A stretch of DNA of 64,000 nt, taken from contig NZ_JAFMZZ010000001.1 in NCBI RefSeq assembly GCF_017356245.1, forward strand, positions 884,262 through 948,261, in the 5' to 3' direction. This DNA is from Bordetella petrii. Its GTDB lineage: Bacteria > Pseudomonadota > Gammaproteobacteria > Burkholderiales > Burkholderiaceae_B. Position 1 is the first letter of the stretch, and each line of letters begins with the position of its first letter. Of this stretch, positions 52,071-60,965 are shown piece after piece. The notes under the pieces are model-generated. The model was not told the DNA's origin, made no database searches, and saw only the letters and a program-made list of their open reading frames with translations. The translations under genes and the position numbers were made by a program.

Positions 52071-53714
52071 ATGGATGACAACACGCCCCTGCTGTCGGTG
52101 CGCAACCTGACCATCGCCCTGCCCGCCGGCGGCGACCGCCGCTATGCGGTGCGCGACATTTCCTACGATGTGCGCGCCGGCGAGATCCTGTGCATCGTGG
52201 GCGAATCGGGCTCCGGCAAATCGATGAGCGCCAACGCCATCATGGGCCTGCTGCCCGACTACCTGGCTCCGCAGGGCGGCCAGATCCTGCTGCGCGGCAC
52301 CGACCTGCTGCGGCAGGACGAAGCCCGCCTGCAGGCCATGCGCGGCAAGGACATGGCCATGATCTTCCAGGAGCCGCTGTCGGCGCTCAACCCGCTGATG
52401 ACGGTGGGCGAGCAGATCGCCGAAGTCATGCGCGTGCACAACGCCTATCCCGGCGAGGCGCGCACCCGGCGCGTGCTGGAGCTGCTCGAGTTCGTCGGCC
52501 TGCCCGATCCGGCCACGCTGTACCACGTGTATCCGTTCCGCCTGTCCGGGGGCCAGCGCCAGCGCGTCATGATCGCCATGGCGCTGGCCCTGGAGCCGTC
52601 GCTGCTGATCGCCGACGAGCCCACCACCGCCCTGGATGTCACCACCCAGGCGCAGATACTGGCGCTGATCGCCCGCATACAGAAAGAAAAAGGCATGGGT
52701 GTCATGTTCGTCACCCACGACTTCGGCGTGGTGGCCGAGATCGCGCATCGCGTGGCGGTCATGGAGCGCGGCGAACTGGTCGAGCAAGGCCCGGCCGAAC
52801 AGATACTGAATGCTCCCCGGCATCCGTATACCCGCCGGCTGATCGCGGCGGTGCCCCGGCGCCGCGCCGACGCGGACAGCACGGCCGACACCGCGCCGCC
52901 GGTGCTCGACGTGCGCAATCTCAGCAAGACGTACGTGACCGGCCGCGGCTGGCTCGGCCACAAGCGCATCGTGCGCGCGGTCGATGATGTCAGCTTCACC
53001 GTGCGGCGCGGCCAGACGCTGGGCATCGTCGGCGAGTCCGGCTCGGGCAAGTCCACCATAGGCAAGTGCCTGCTCAAACTCATCGGCATCAACGGCGGCC
53101 AGCTGATCTTCGACGGCCAGGACATCGCCGGCCTCAGCGAAAGCCAGTTCCGGCCGCTGCGCAAAGACATTCAGATGATCTTCCAGGACCCCTTTGCCTC
53201 GCTCAACCCGCGCCACACGGTGGGCCGCATCATCAGCGACGGCCCGGTCGCCAGCGGACAGACGCGCGCGCAAGCCGAGGCGCGTACCCGCGAACTGCTG
53301 GGCCTGGTCGGCCTGGACGCCTCGGCTTTCGACCGCTATCCCAACCAGTTCTCGGGCGGGCAGCGCCAGCGCATCGGCATCGCGCGCGCCCTGGCGCTCG
53401 AACCCAAGATACTGGTGGCCGACGAATCCGTTTCGGCGCTGGACGTTTCGGTGCAGGCCCAGGTGCTGCAGCTGTTGCACCAGTTGCAGCAGCAGTTGCA
53501 GATCGCCCTGATCTTCATCACCCACGACCTGCGGGTGGCCGCCCAGATCTGCCATGCGGTGCTGGTGATGCATCAGGGCAAGGTGGTCGAATACGGCAGC
53601 CCCGGCCAGATCTTCGACCAGCCCCGCCACGCCTATACGCAGAAATTGATAGCGGCCGTTCCCGGCCAGCACTGGGACCCGCCGGCCGAACCACCGCCGG
53701 AGCCTGCCTTATGA
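52071..53714 (+). CDS. ABC transporter ATPase with two fused nucleotide-binding domains (DppD-DppF type)
   Basis: A 547-residue protein that fuses the two ATPases that are usually separate. Domain 1 (about 5-260) has GESGSGKS, the signature LSGGQRQR and LLIADEPTTALD. Domain 2 (about 280-540) has GESGSGKST, FSGGQRQR and ILVADESVSALD. Both look catalytically complete. It powers import by the two permeases. Its stop overlaps the aminotransferase start by four bases, tying transport to catabolism. Confidence 0.95.
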   Translation: MDDNTPLLSVRNLTIALPAGGDRRYAVRDISYDVRAGEILCIVGESGSGKSMSANAIMGLLPDYLAPQGGQILLRGTDLLRQDEARLQAMRGKDMAMIFQEPLSALNPLMTVGEQIAEVMRVHNAYPGEARTRRVLELLEFVGLPDPATLYHVYPFRLSGGQRQRVMIAMALALEPSLLIADEPTTALDVTTQAQILALIARIQKEKGMGVMFVTHDFGVVAEIAHRVAVMERGELVEQGPAEQILNAPRHPYTRRLIAAVPRRRADADSTADTAPPVLDVRNLSKTYVTGRGWLGHKRIVRAVDDVSFTVRRGQTLGIVGESGSGKSTIGKCLLKLIGINGGQLIFDGQDIAGLSESQFRPLRKDIQMIFQDPFASLNPRHTVGRIISDGPVASGQTRAQAEARTRELLGLVGLDASAFDRYPNQFSGGQRQRIGIARALALEPKILVADESVSALDVSVQAQVLQLLHQLQQQLQIALIFITHDLRVAAQICHAVLVMHQGKVVEYGSPGQIFDQPRHAYTQKLIAAVPGQHWDPPAEPPPEPAL

Positions 53715-54976
53715 ACAACGCCGACCTGACGCGCCGCAAGGACGCCGCCACGCCGCGGGGCGTGGGAGTGATGTGCAACTTCTACGCCGACCACGCCGAC
53801 AACGCCGAACTTTGGGACATCGAGGGCCGCCGCTATATCGACTTTGCCAGCGGAATCGCGGTGCTCAACACCGGCCACCGCCATCCGCGCCTGGTCGGCG
53901 CCATCGAGGCGCAGATCCGGCGCTTCACCCACACGGCCTACCAGATCGTGCCGTATGCCAGCTATATCGAACTGGCCGAGCAGATCAATCAGCTGGTGCC
54001 GGGCGATTTTCCCAAGAAGACCGCACTGTTCACCACCGGCGCCGAGGCGGTCGAAAATGCCGTCAAGATCGCCCGCAGCGCCACCGGACGCTCGGCGCTG
54101 ATCGCGTTCAGCGCCGCCTTCCACGGCCGCACCCTGCTGGGCATGGCGCTGACGGGCAAGGTCGTGCCCTACAAGGCAGGCTTCGGCCCATTTCCCGCCG
54201 ACGTCTATCACGCGCCATATCCCGACCCGACACATGGCGTGTCAGTGGCCGACGCCCTGGCCGGCCTGCGGGCGCTGTTCAAGACCGATGTCGACCCGCG
54301 GCGCGTGGCCGCCATCGTCATCGAGCCGGTGCAGGGCGAAGGCGGCTTCAACATCTGTCCTCCCGAATTCATGCAGGGCCTGCGCGCCCTGTGCAACGAG
54401 CACGGCATCCTGCTGATCGCCGATGAAGTCCAGACCGGTTTCGGACGCACCGGCAAAATGTTCGCCATGGAGCACTATGGCGTCGCGGCCGACCTCACCG
54501 CCATGGCCAAGGGCCTGGCCGGCGGCATGCCGCTGTCGGCCGTGTGCGGGCGCGCCGAAATCATGGACGCGCCGCCCCCGGGCGGCTTGGGCGGCACCTA
54601 TGCCGGCAACCCGCTCGCCGTCGCGGCGGCCCTGGAAGTCGTGCAGCTGATGCAGGCCGACGGCCTGCCGGCGCGCGGCGCGGCGCAGGGTGAACGCCTG
54701 CGCCGCCACCTGGAAGCTCTGCGCCCGCGCGTGCCCGAACTGGCCGATGTGCGCGCGCTGGGCGCCATGGTGGCAGCCGAATTCCGCCATCCCGGCGACC
54801 ACTCCCCGCATCCCGATTTCACGCGGCAGCTGCAGGCGCGCGCGCTCGAAAAGAACCTGCTGCTGCTGAGCTGCGGCGTCGACGGCAATGTCATCCGATT
54901 CCTGTTTCCATTGACCATTCCCGACGACATCATGAGCGAAGCCATGGATATTCTGGCTCAGGTCCTGATCGCATGA
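53711..54976 (+). CDS. class III aminotransferase (4-aminobutyrate/diamine type)
   Basis: A 421-residue PLP enzyme resembling GabT and putrescine aminotransferases. Key blocks are FTTGAEAVENAVKIARSATGR near residue 102, the Asp motif GILLIADEVQTGFGRTG, the PLP lysine in MAKGLAGGMPLSAV, and GGTYAGNPLAVAAALEVV. It moves an omega-amino group to a keto acid. Coupled by ATGA to the transporter ATPase. A substrate such as putrescine or 4-aminobutyrate freed by the downstream deacetylase would fit, but other omega-amino acids are possible. Confidence 0.9.
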   Translation: MNNADLTRRKDAATPRGVGVMCNFYADHADNAELWDIEGRRYIDFASGIAVLNTGHRHPRLVGAIEAQIRRFTHTAYQIVPYASYIELAEQINQLVPGDFPKKTALFTTGAEAVENAVKIARSATGRSALIAFSAAFHGRTLLGMALTGKVVPYKAGFGPFPADVYHAPYPDPTHGVSVADALAGLRALFKTDVDPRRVAAIVIEPVQGEGGFNICPPEFMQGLRALCNEHGILLIADEVQTGFGRTGKMFAMEHYGVAADLTAMAKGLAGGMPLSAVCGRAEIMDAPPPGGLGGTYAGNPLAVAAALEVVQLMQADGLPARGAAQGERLRRHLEALRPRVPELADVRALGAMVAAEFRHPGDHSPHPDFTRQLQARALEKNLLLLSCGVDGNVIRFLFPLTIPDDIMSEAMDILAQVLIA

Positions 54977-55004
54977 TCCTGCCACACGACAAGGAGACAA
55001 CCCG

Positions 55005-55295
55005 ATGAACCGCCCCGGCGCAGTGCCCACGGTGCAGATCGACAACGAACACGTCAGGGTGACCGAATGGCGCTTCCCGCCGGGCGGCGAAACCGGCTGG
55101 CACCGCCACGGCATGCCTTATGTGGTGGTGCCCCAGACCACCGGGCCGCTGCTGCTCGAAACGCCCGACGGACAAGTGTCCAGCGATCTGCGCACCGGCA
55201 TCTCGTATTACCGGCCGCTGGGCGTCGAACACAACGTGGTCAATCCGAACGACACCGAATTCGTCTTCGTGGAAATCGAGCTCAAGCAGGCTTAG
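55005..55295 (+). CDS. small cupin protein
   Basis: A 96-residue single-domain cupin. FPPGGETGWHRHGMPYVVVP contains the first metal motif (two His) and PLGVEHNVVNPNDTEFVFVE the second, with one His visible. AAGGAG precedes the ATG. Single cupins bind small ligands or act as simple enzymes; no specific activity is evident. It lies between the aminotransferase and the deacetylase genes, suggesting it handles or senses a metabolite of the pathway. Confidence 0.82.
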   Translation: MNRPGAVPTVQIDNEHVRVTEWRFPPGGETGWHRHGMPYVVVPQTTGPLLLETPDGQVSSDLRTGISYYRPLGVEHNVVNPNDTEFVFVEIELKQA

Positions 55296-55349
55296 GGCTG
55301 GCCGGTACACGGCTCCTTGTAGTGTGGACAGACACTGACGGGAATACTC

Positions 55350-56417
55350 ATGAAGGCGTTTTTTTGCGAAGAGCAGATGCTGCACCAGCCGCGGCAATTC
55401 ATGCGCCTGGGCCGCCTGTGCGCGCCCACCGACACGCCCGCGCGCGCCCAGACCCTGCAGGCGGCGCTGGCCGCCCGCGGCGTGCCGCTGCAGGCGCCGC
55501 CCGACTACGGGCGCGGCCCGCTGCATGGCGTGCACAGCCCCGACTACCTGGACTTCCTGGAACACGCCTATGCACGCTGGCTGGCGCTGCGCGCCAACGG
55601 CATGGATCCGGGCGACGAGGTGCTGCCCAACCTGGGGCCCTACTACAGCGGCCGCCTCGAACAGGCCGAACGCGGCCCGTGCCCGTCCGGCTCGGTGGTG
55701 GCGCAAGCAGGCTACTACCTGGGCGACCTGTCGTGCCCGATCGGCCCGCACACCTGGCGCTCGGCGCTGCGCTCCACCCACAGCGCGGTGGCCGCCGCCG
55801 ACTGGGTGGCGCAGAACCAGGGCGTAGCCTACGCACTTTGCCGGCCATCGGGCCACCATGCGCACCGCGATCGCGCGGGAGGCTTCTGCTACCTGAACAG
55901 CAGCGCCGCCGCGGCCCAGCGCCTGCTGCAGGCCTACGGCAAGATCGCCATCCTGGACGTCGACGCCCATCATGGCGACGGCACGCAGCAGATCTTCTAC
56001 CAGCGCGCCGACGTCATGACGCTGTCGCTGCACGCCGATCCCGCCGGGTATTACCCGTTCTATACCGGCCATGCCCACGAGCGCGGCTATGGCAGCGGCC
56101 ACGGCTACAACCTGAACTTCCCCCTGGCGCACGGCTCTGGCGACGAGGCTTTCCTCGACGCGCTGGACAACGCCCTGGTGGCGCTGCGCGACTACCGTCC
56201 GCGCGCACTGGTCTTGCCGCTGGGCTTCGACACCTACAAAGACGACCCCATCAGCGTGCTGACGCTGGACATCGACGCCTACCGGCATATCGGCGAGCGC
56301 GTCAACGGGCTGGGCCTGCCCACCGTGATCGTGCAGGAAGGCGGCTACCTGGTCGACGCCATCGGCCCGGCGCTGGACGCATTCCTGCAGGGCATGGCGC
56401 AGACGGTAGCCCACTAG
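55350..56417 (+). CDS. histone-deacetylase-family acetylpolyamine amidohydrolase-like enzyme
   Basis: A 355-residue zinc hydrolase of the arginase/deacetylase fold. The charge-relay histidines are in RPSGHHAHRD, the zinc ligands in ILDVDAHHGDGTQQIFY and LGFDTYKDDP, and the substrate region in GGYLVDAIG. The GFCYLNSSAAAAQRL block favours the acetylpolyamine amidohydrolase branch over acetoin-utilisation proteins. It would release acetate from N-acetylated amines in the cytoplasm. It follows a transporter and an aminotransferase in one operon, which supports a catabolic role. No start ambiguity. Confidence 0.88.
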   Translation: MKAFFCEEQMLHQPRQFMRLGRLCAPTDTPARAQTLQAALAARGVPLQAPPDYGRGPLHGVHSPDYLDFLEHAYARWLALRANGMDPGDEVLPNLGPYYSGRLEQAERGPCPSGSVVAQAGYYLGDLSCPIGPHTWRSALRSTHSAVAAADWVAQNQGVAYALCRPSGHHAHRDRAGGFCYLNSSAAAAQRLLQAYGKIAILDVDAHHGDGTQQIFYQRADVMTLSLHADPAGYYPFYTGHAHERGYGSGHGYNLNFPLAHGSGDEAFLDALDNALVALRDYRPRALVLPLGFDTYKDDPISVLTLDIDAYRHIGERVNGLGLPTVIVQEGGYLVDAIGPALDAFLQGMAQTVAH

Positions 56418-56436
56418 CGGCAGGCACAGGCCTCCC

Positions 56437-57348
56437 ATGCCCCGGCCCCATGCCGCCGATCTGTCCGGCCCGCCGCCGTCGCCCGGCTCCGGTATCGCGC
56501 TGTATCTGGCGGCGCTGGTGCTGTTCGCCAGCTTCGACGCCGCGATCAAGCACCTGCTGACGCTTTATCCGGCGCCCTTCCTGAACGTAATGCGCTACCT
56601 GTCGGTGGCCACCATCGCCGCGGGTCTGGTGCTGCGCCACGGGTTGCCGCGCCTGTCGGCCACGCCCGACAAGGGGCTGCTGCTGTTGCGCGGGCTCATG
56701 CTTGGCACCGTGGGCACCTGCTTCATGACAGCCCTGATCTGGATGCCCCTGTCAGAGGCCACCGCCATCTATTTCACTTCGCCGCTCATCGTGGTGGCCC
56801 TGTCGCCCTGGCTGCTGCGCGAGCGCGTCGGCGCCCGGCAATGGGCGGCGGTCGCGCTGGGCTGCGCCGGCATGCTGCTGATCGTGCGGCCGGGCGGCAG
56901 CCTGCCATGGCTGGGCACCGCGCTGATGGCGGTCTCGGCAGTCAGCTATGCGCTGTTCCAGGTCTTGACCCGCAAACTCTCGGGCCGCGTGCCCGGCCAT
57001 GTGCAGTACGGATACACCGCCTTCGTATGCCTGGCCGTCACCGCGCTGCCGGCGCCGTTCTTCCTGCCCGACCCATGGCCGGCGCTGCGCGACTGGGCGG
57101 CAATCGTGCTGCTGGGCGTCACCAATGGATTGGGCCAGATATTGCTGATCGCCGCCTTCCGGCGAGTGCCCGCCTCGACACTGGCGCCGTTCAATTACTG
57201 CCACCTGCTGATGGCCGTGGCTTTCAGCACCTTCGTATTCGGCCGCCCGCCCGATGTGCTGGCCATGGCGGGCATGGCGCTCATCGTGGCGGCCGGCCTG
57301 TCGCTGGCTGCTGCCCGCGGGCCGGCCTTGCCGGGCGGCGGGCGCTAG
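56437..57348 (+). CDS. EamA/DMT-family transporter
   Basis: A 303-residue inner-membrane protein with ten predicted helices, starting with a polar 25-residue leader. It contains LIWMPLSEATAIYFTSPLIVVALSPWLL, the EamA pattern. It begins 19 bases after the deacetylase gene and so belongs to that operon, perhaps exporting a pathway product. Its stop shares the CTAG with the hemN stop on the other strand (overlap 57345-57348). Confidence 0.87.
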   Translation: MPRPHAADLSGPPPSPGSGIALYLAALVLFASFDAAIKHLLTLYPAPFLNVMRYLSVATIAAGLVLRHGLPRLSATPDKGLLLLRGLMLGTVGTCFMTALIWMPLSEATAIYFTSPLIVVALSPWLLRERVGARQWAAVALGCAGMLLIVRPGGSLPWLGTALMAVSAVSYALFQVLTRKLSGRVPGHVQYGYTAFVCLAVTALPAPFFLPDPWPALRDWAAIVLLGVTNGLGQILLIAAFRRVPASTLAPFNYCHLLMAVAFSTFVFGRPPDVLAMAGMALIVAAGLSLAAARGPALPGGGR

Positions 57349-58730
57349 ACGATGCGCGAATATTGCGCCTGGGTGCGGCGTTCGCGCAGATGCCGGTCAA
57401 ATACCATGGCCACCGCGCGCACGAAATACCAACCCAGGTCGCTGACGTGCAGCCCGTCGGGCCGGCACTGCACCAGCCCCATGCCGGCCAGGTTTTGCAG
57501 CGCCTGCAGCTCATCGGCGAAATAAGATTCGAACACGATGCCGTGCGCCTGTTCGACGGCGCGGAAATCCAGCCCGCCCTGGCACATGATGGCCATGATG
57601 ACGTCGCGGCGCAGCAGGTCGTCGGCGCTCATGGCCAGGCCCCGCTCGACCGCGAACTCGCCCTGGTCGATGCGCGCGTAATAGCCGTCCAGGGTCTTGG
57701 CGTTCTGGCTGTAGGTGGCGCCCACGCGCCCGATGGCCGATACGCCCAGGGCGATCAGGTCGCGGTCGGGCTGGGTGCTGTAGCCCTGGAAATTGCGGTG
57801 CAGGCGCCCCGCCCGCTTGGCCTGGGCCAGTGCGTCATCGTGCAGGGCGAAGTGGTCCATGCCGATGTAGTCGTAGCCGGCATCCAGGAAGCGCGTGATG
57901 GCTGAACCCAGCAGGGCGATGCGCGTCTCGCCGTCGGGCAGCTCGGCCGGCAGGATGCGGCGCTGCGCCTTGAAGCGTTCCGGCAGATGCGCGTACCCAT
58001 ACAGCGCGATGCGGTCGGGCCTCAAGCCGCAGACCTGTTCCAGCGTGCGCGCGAATGATTCGGCGGTCTGCAGAGGCAGGCCGTAGATCAGGTCCATGTT
58101 CACCGACGCATAGCCCAGCTGCCGGGCGCTGTGCATCAGGTCGCGCACGCTTTCGTACGGCTGCATGCGGTGCACGGCGCGCTGCACCGCGGGGTCGAAG
58201 TCCTGCACGCCCAGGCTCAGGCGGTTGAACCCCAGGCCGGCCAGGTACGCCAGGCGCTCGGCCGTGGCGGTGCGCGGATCGACTTCGACAGAGATTTCGG
58301 CGTCGGGCAGCAACTGAAAGTGGCTGCGCAGCGCCGCCATCAGGCCGTCGAGTTCGGCGTCGGACAGGAAAGTGGGCGTGCCCCCGCCGAAATGCAGCTG
58401 CGATACCGGTACGCCGCGGCCGACCAGGCTGCTGTGCAAGGCCATTTCACGCCGCAAGGCATCCAGGTAGCGCGCCGCGCGCTCATGGTGGCGCGTGATC
58501 ACCTTGTTGCAGGCGCAGTAGTAGCAAAGCGACTCGCAGAAAGGAATGTGCACGTACAGCGATAGCGGGCCGCGCGCCCTATCCTGCGCGCGACAGGACA
58601 GCGCCTGGCGGTACTGTGCAGGCCCGAAGCTGGCGTCGTAGCGGTCGGCGGTGGGATAAGAGGTGTAGCGCGGGCCGTTCTTGTCGAGCCGGGCCAGGAT
58701 GTCGCGCGAGAATGAAGGCGGGGATTGCAT
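57345..58730 (-). CDS. hemN: oxygen-independent coproporphyrinogen III oxidase
   Basis: HemN decarboxylates coproporphyrinogen III to protoporphyrinogen IX without oxygen, by radical SAM chemistry. The 461 residues contain the cluster motif CESLCYYC (Cys65, Cys69, Cys72) preceded by YVHIPF, and the GGGTPTFL block; length and spacing match E. coli HemN (457). ATG at 58730 (MQSPPSFSRDILARL) matches the family start. It diverges from nrdD, and a FNR-type box lies about 35 bases upstream. Confidence 0.95.
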   Translation of the reverse strand: MQSPPSFSRDILARLDKNGPRYTSYPTADRYDASFGPAQYRQALSCRAQDRARGPLSLYVHIPFCESLCYYCACNKVITRHHERAARYLDALRREMALHSSLVGRGVPVSQLHFGGGTPTFLSDAELDGLMAALRSHFQLLPDAEISVEVDPRTATAERLAYLAGLGFNRLSLGVQDFDPAVQRAVHRMQPYESVRDLMHSARQLGYASVNMDLIYGLPLQTAESFARTLEQVCGLRPDRIALYGYAHLPERFKAQRRILPAELPDGETRIALLGSAITRFLDAGYDYIGMDHFALHDDALAQAKRAGRLHRNFQGYSTQPDRDLIALGVSAIGRVGATYSQNAKTLDGYYARIDQGEFAVERGLAMSADDLLRRDVIMAIMCQGGLDFRAVEQAHGIVFESYFADELQALQNLAGMGLVQCRPDGLHVSDLGWYFVRAVAMVFDRHLRERRTQAQYSRIV

Positions 58731-58764
58731 GAATCGATTATGCAAAGCGGCACTGCCGGGCATG

Positions 58765-58778
58765 TTGATTCTTCGCAA
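58765..58778 (-). promoter_or_regulatory. FNR/ANR-like box near hemN (TTGAT-N4-CGCAA)
   Basis: TTGAT (58765-58769) and CGCAA (58774-58778) around four bases match eight of ten positions of the FNR consensus TTGAT-N4-ATCAA. Its centre is about 41 bases from the hemN start codon. This supports anaerobic control, though the start site is unknown. Confidence 0.55.
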
Positions 58779-58802
58779 ACAAACCGCAGATGAGCGCAGC
58801 AA

Positions 58803-58816
58803 TTGCGTTGCATCAA
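58803..58816 (+). promoter_or_regulatory. FNR/ANR-like box near nrdD (TTGCG-N4-ATCAA)
   Basis: TTGCG (58803-58807) and ATCAA (58812-58816) are the same half-site pair as the hemN box, read on the other strand. It lies about 81 bases before the nrdD start. A weak TTTCTA -10 candidate lies at 58845-58850. Confidence 0.58.
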
Positions 58817-58890
58817 GCAGCCAGCCATCGCCCAGCCCGCAGGGTTTCTAACCACATGATGTAGTAGTAGTCTACCCAGACCAACACTAC

Positions 58891-60897
58891 ATGAAGTATC
58901 CGCCCATGATGCCCCAAGAAATCCTCAAGCGCGACGGCCGCATCGTCAGCTTCGACGGCGCCAAGATCGTCCATGCCATCGCCGCCGCCGGCCAGGCCAC
59001 CGGCGAAATCGACGCCGCCGCCGCTGAAATACTGGGCGCACGCGTGGCCGCTCGCCTGGCCGGCCACCTCCGCCCCGGCATCGAAACCATCCAGAACCTG
59101 GTCGAAGAAGCACTGGTCGAAGCAGGCTGCTGGCACACGGCGCGCGCCTATATCGTCCACCGCGAACGCCACGCCCGCCTGCGCTCGCTGCAGCACACGC
59201 TGGTCGACGTCGAAAGCGCCATGGAAGAATACCTGGACCAGCGCGACTGGCGCGTCAACGCCAACGCAAATCAGGGCTACAGCCTGGGCGGCCTGATCCT
59301 GAACGTGGCCGGCAAGGTCACCGCCAACTACTGGCTGTCCCATGTATACAGCCCGGCCGCGGGCCAGGCCCACCGCGAGGGCGACATCCACATCCACGAT
59401 CTCGACATGCTCAGCGGCTACTGCGCCGGCTGGTCGTTGCGGCAACTGCTCACCGAAGGCTTCAACGGCATCCCCGGCAAGGTCGAGGCCACGCCGCCGC
59501 GCCACATGTCCGCCGCCATCGGCCAGATCGTCAACTTCCTGGGCACCCTGCAAAACGAATGGGCCGGCGCCCAGGCGTTCAGCTCGTTCGATACCTACAT
59601 GGCACCGTTCGTACGCCGCGACAACATGTCGTACGCCGAGGTCAAGCAGGCCATGCAAGAGCTCATCTACAACCTCAACGTGCCCAGCCGCTGGGGCACC
59701 CAGACGCCGTTCACCAACCTCACGTTCGACCTCACCTGCCCGGCCGACCTGCGCGAGCAGGTTCCCTACATCGGCGGCCAGGAAATGCCGTTCAGCTACG
59801 GCGATCTGCAGGTCGAAATGGACATGATCAACCGCGCCTACATCGAAGTCATGATGGCCGGCGACGCCAAGGGCCGGGTGTTCACGTTCCCCATCCCCAC
59901 CTACAACATCACTGCCGATTTCGACTGGGACCACCCCAATACCGAACTCCTGTTCGACATGACCGCCAAGTACGGCCTGCCGTACTTCCAGAATTTCCTC
60001 AATTCCGATCTCGAACCCCACATGGTGCGCTCGATGTGCTGCCGGCTGCAGCTCGACCTGCGCGAACTGCTCAAGCGCGGCAACGGGCTGTTCGGCTCGG
60101 CCGAGCAAACCGGCTCGCTGGGCGTGGTCACGGTCAACTGCGCGCGGCTGGGCTATCTGCATGCCGGCAACGAGCCCGCCCTGTTCCAGCGCCTGGACAC
60201 CCTGCTGGAACTGGGCCGCGACGTCCTCGAAGTCAAGCGCAAGGTGGTGCAGCGCTATATCGACCAGGGCCTGTATCCCTACACCCGTCGCTATCTGGGC
60301 ACGCTGCGCAACCACTTCAGCACGCTGGGCGTGAACGGCATCAACGAAATGGTGCGGAACTTCAGCGGCGATGCGTACGACCTCACCGCGCCCCAGGGGC
60401 ACGCGCTGGCCGTGCGCCTGCTCGACCACGTACGAGCCCGCATGACCGAATTCCAGGAAGCTACCGGGCATCTGTACAACCTCGAAGCCACACCGGCCGA
60501 GGGCACCACCTACCGCTTCGCCCGCGAAGACCGCAAGCGCTGGCCCGGCATCCTGCAGGCAGGCACCGATGCCCAGCCCTACTACACCAATTCCAGCCAG
60601 TTGCCGGTGGGCCACACCGACGACCCCTTCCACGCGCTGGCCATGCAGGAAACCCTGCAAAGCAAGTACACCGGCGGCACGGTGCTGCACCTGTACATGA
60701 ACGAAGCCGTATCCTCGGCCAGCGCCTGCCGCCAGCTGGTGCGGCGCGCGCTCGAAAACTTCCGCCTGCCCTATATCACCATCACCCCTACGTTCTCGAT
60801 CTGCCCCACCCACGGATACTTGTCCGGCCGGCACGAATTCTGCCCCAAATGCGATGCCGAACTGCTCTCCCGGCAGCAGGCATGCAGCCACGGCTAG
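58891..60897 (+). CDS. nrdD: anaerobic ribonucleoside-triphosphate reductase, catalytic chain lacking the glycyl-radical segment
   Basis: Class III ribonucleotide reductase that makes deoxynucleotides without oxygen. An ATP-cone covers about residues 9-98 (ILKRDGRIVSFDGAKIV). Active-site cysteines fall at Cys178 (SGYCAGW) and Cys383/Cys384 (RSMCCRLQL), matching Cys175 and Cys384 of E. coli. A zinc site is visible at the C-terminus (Cys638, His641, Cys651, Cys654). The chain ends eleven residues after CPKCD (ELLSRQQACSHG region) and has no RVxGY motif; the glycine that carries the radical is missing from this chain. It is encoded in the next small gene. No good ribosome binding site precedes ATG 58891; ATGs at 58906 and 58909 are alternatives. 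Confidence 0.93.
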   Translation: MKYPPMMPQEILKRDGRIVSFDGAKIVHAIAAAGQATGEIDAAAAEILGARVAARLAGHLRPGIETIQNLVEEALVEAGCWHTARAYIVHRERHARLRSLQHTLVDVESAMEEYLDQRDWRVNANANQGYSLGGLILNVAGKVTANYWLSHVYSPAAGQAHREGDIHIHDLDMLSGYCAGWSLRQLLTEGFNGIPGKVEATPPRHMSAAIGQIVNFLGTLQNEWAGAQAFSSFDTYMAPFVRRDNMSYAEVKQAMQELIYNLNVPSRWGTQTPFTNLTFDLTCPADLREQVPYIGGQEMPFSYGDLQVEMDMINRAYIEVMMAGDAKGRVFTFPIPTYNITADFDWDHPNTELLFDMTAKYGLPYFQNFLNSDLEPHMVRSMCCRLQLDLRELLKRGNGLFGSAEQTGSLGVVTVNCARLGYLHAGNEPALFQRLDTLLELGRDVLEVKRKVVQRYIDQGLYPYTRRYLGTLRNHFSTLGVNGINEMVRNFSGDAYDLTAPQGHALAVRLLDHVRARMTEFQEATGHLYNLEATPAEGTTYRFAREDRKRWPGILQAGTDAQPYYTNSSQLPVGHTDDPFHALAMQETLQSKYTGGTVLHLYMNEAVSSASACRQLVRRALENFRLPYITITPTFSICPTHGYLSGRHEFCPKCDAELLSRQQACSHG

Positions 60898-60965
60898 GCG
60901 CCCGCGCGCCCGGCATCGCGGGCCCCGGCATCGCCCGGCCCGCTTCTTTTCCCACAGGAGCTCTC

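Noticed and set aside
51096..53672. An 858-codon open frame on the minus strand across the ABC transporter genes
   Set aside because: It runs across several well-supported genes and shows His/Gln/Gly/Ala-rich composition typical of antisense shadows.
58813..60891. A 692-codon open frame on the minus strand opposite nrdD
   Set aside because: It mirrors nrdD exactly, has no family motifs and reflects GC-rich third codon positions, which leave the antisense frame open.
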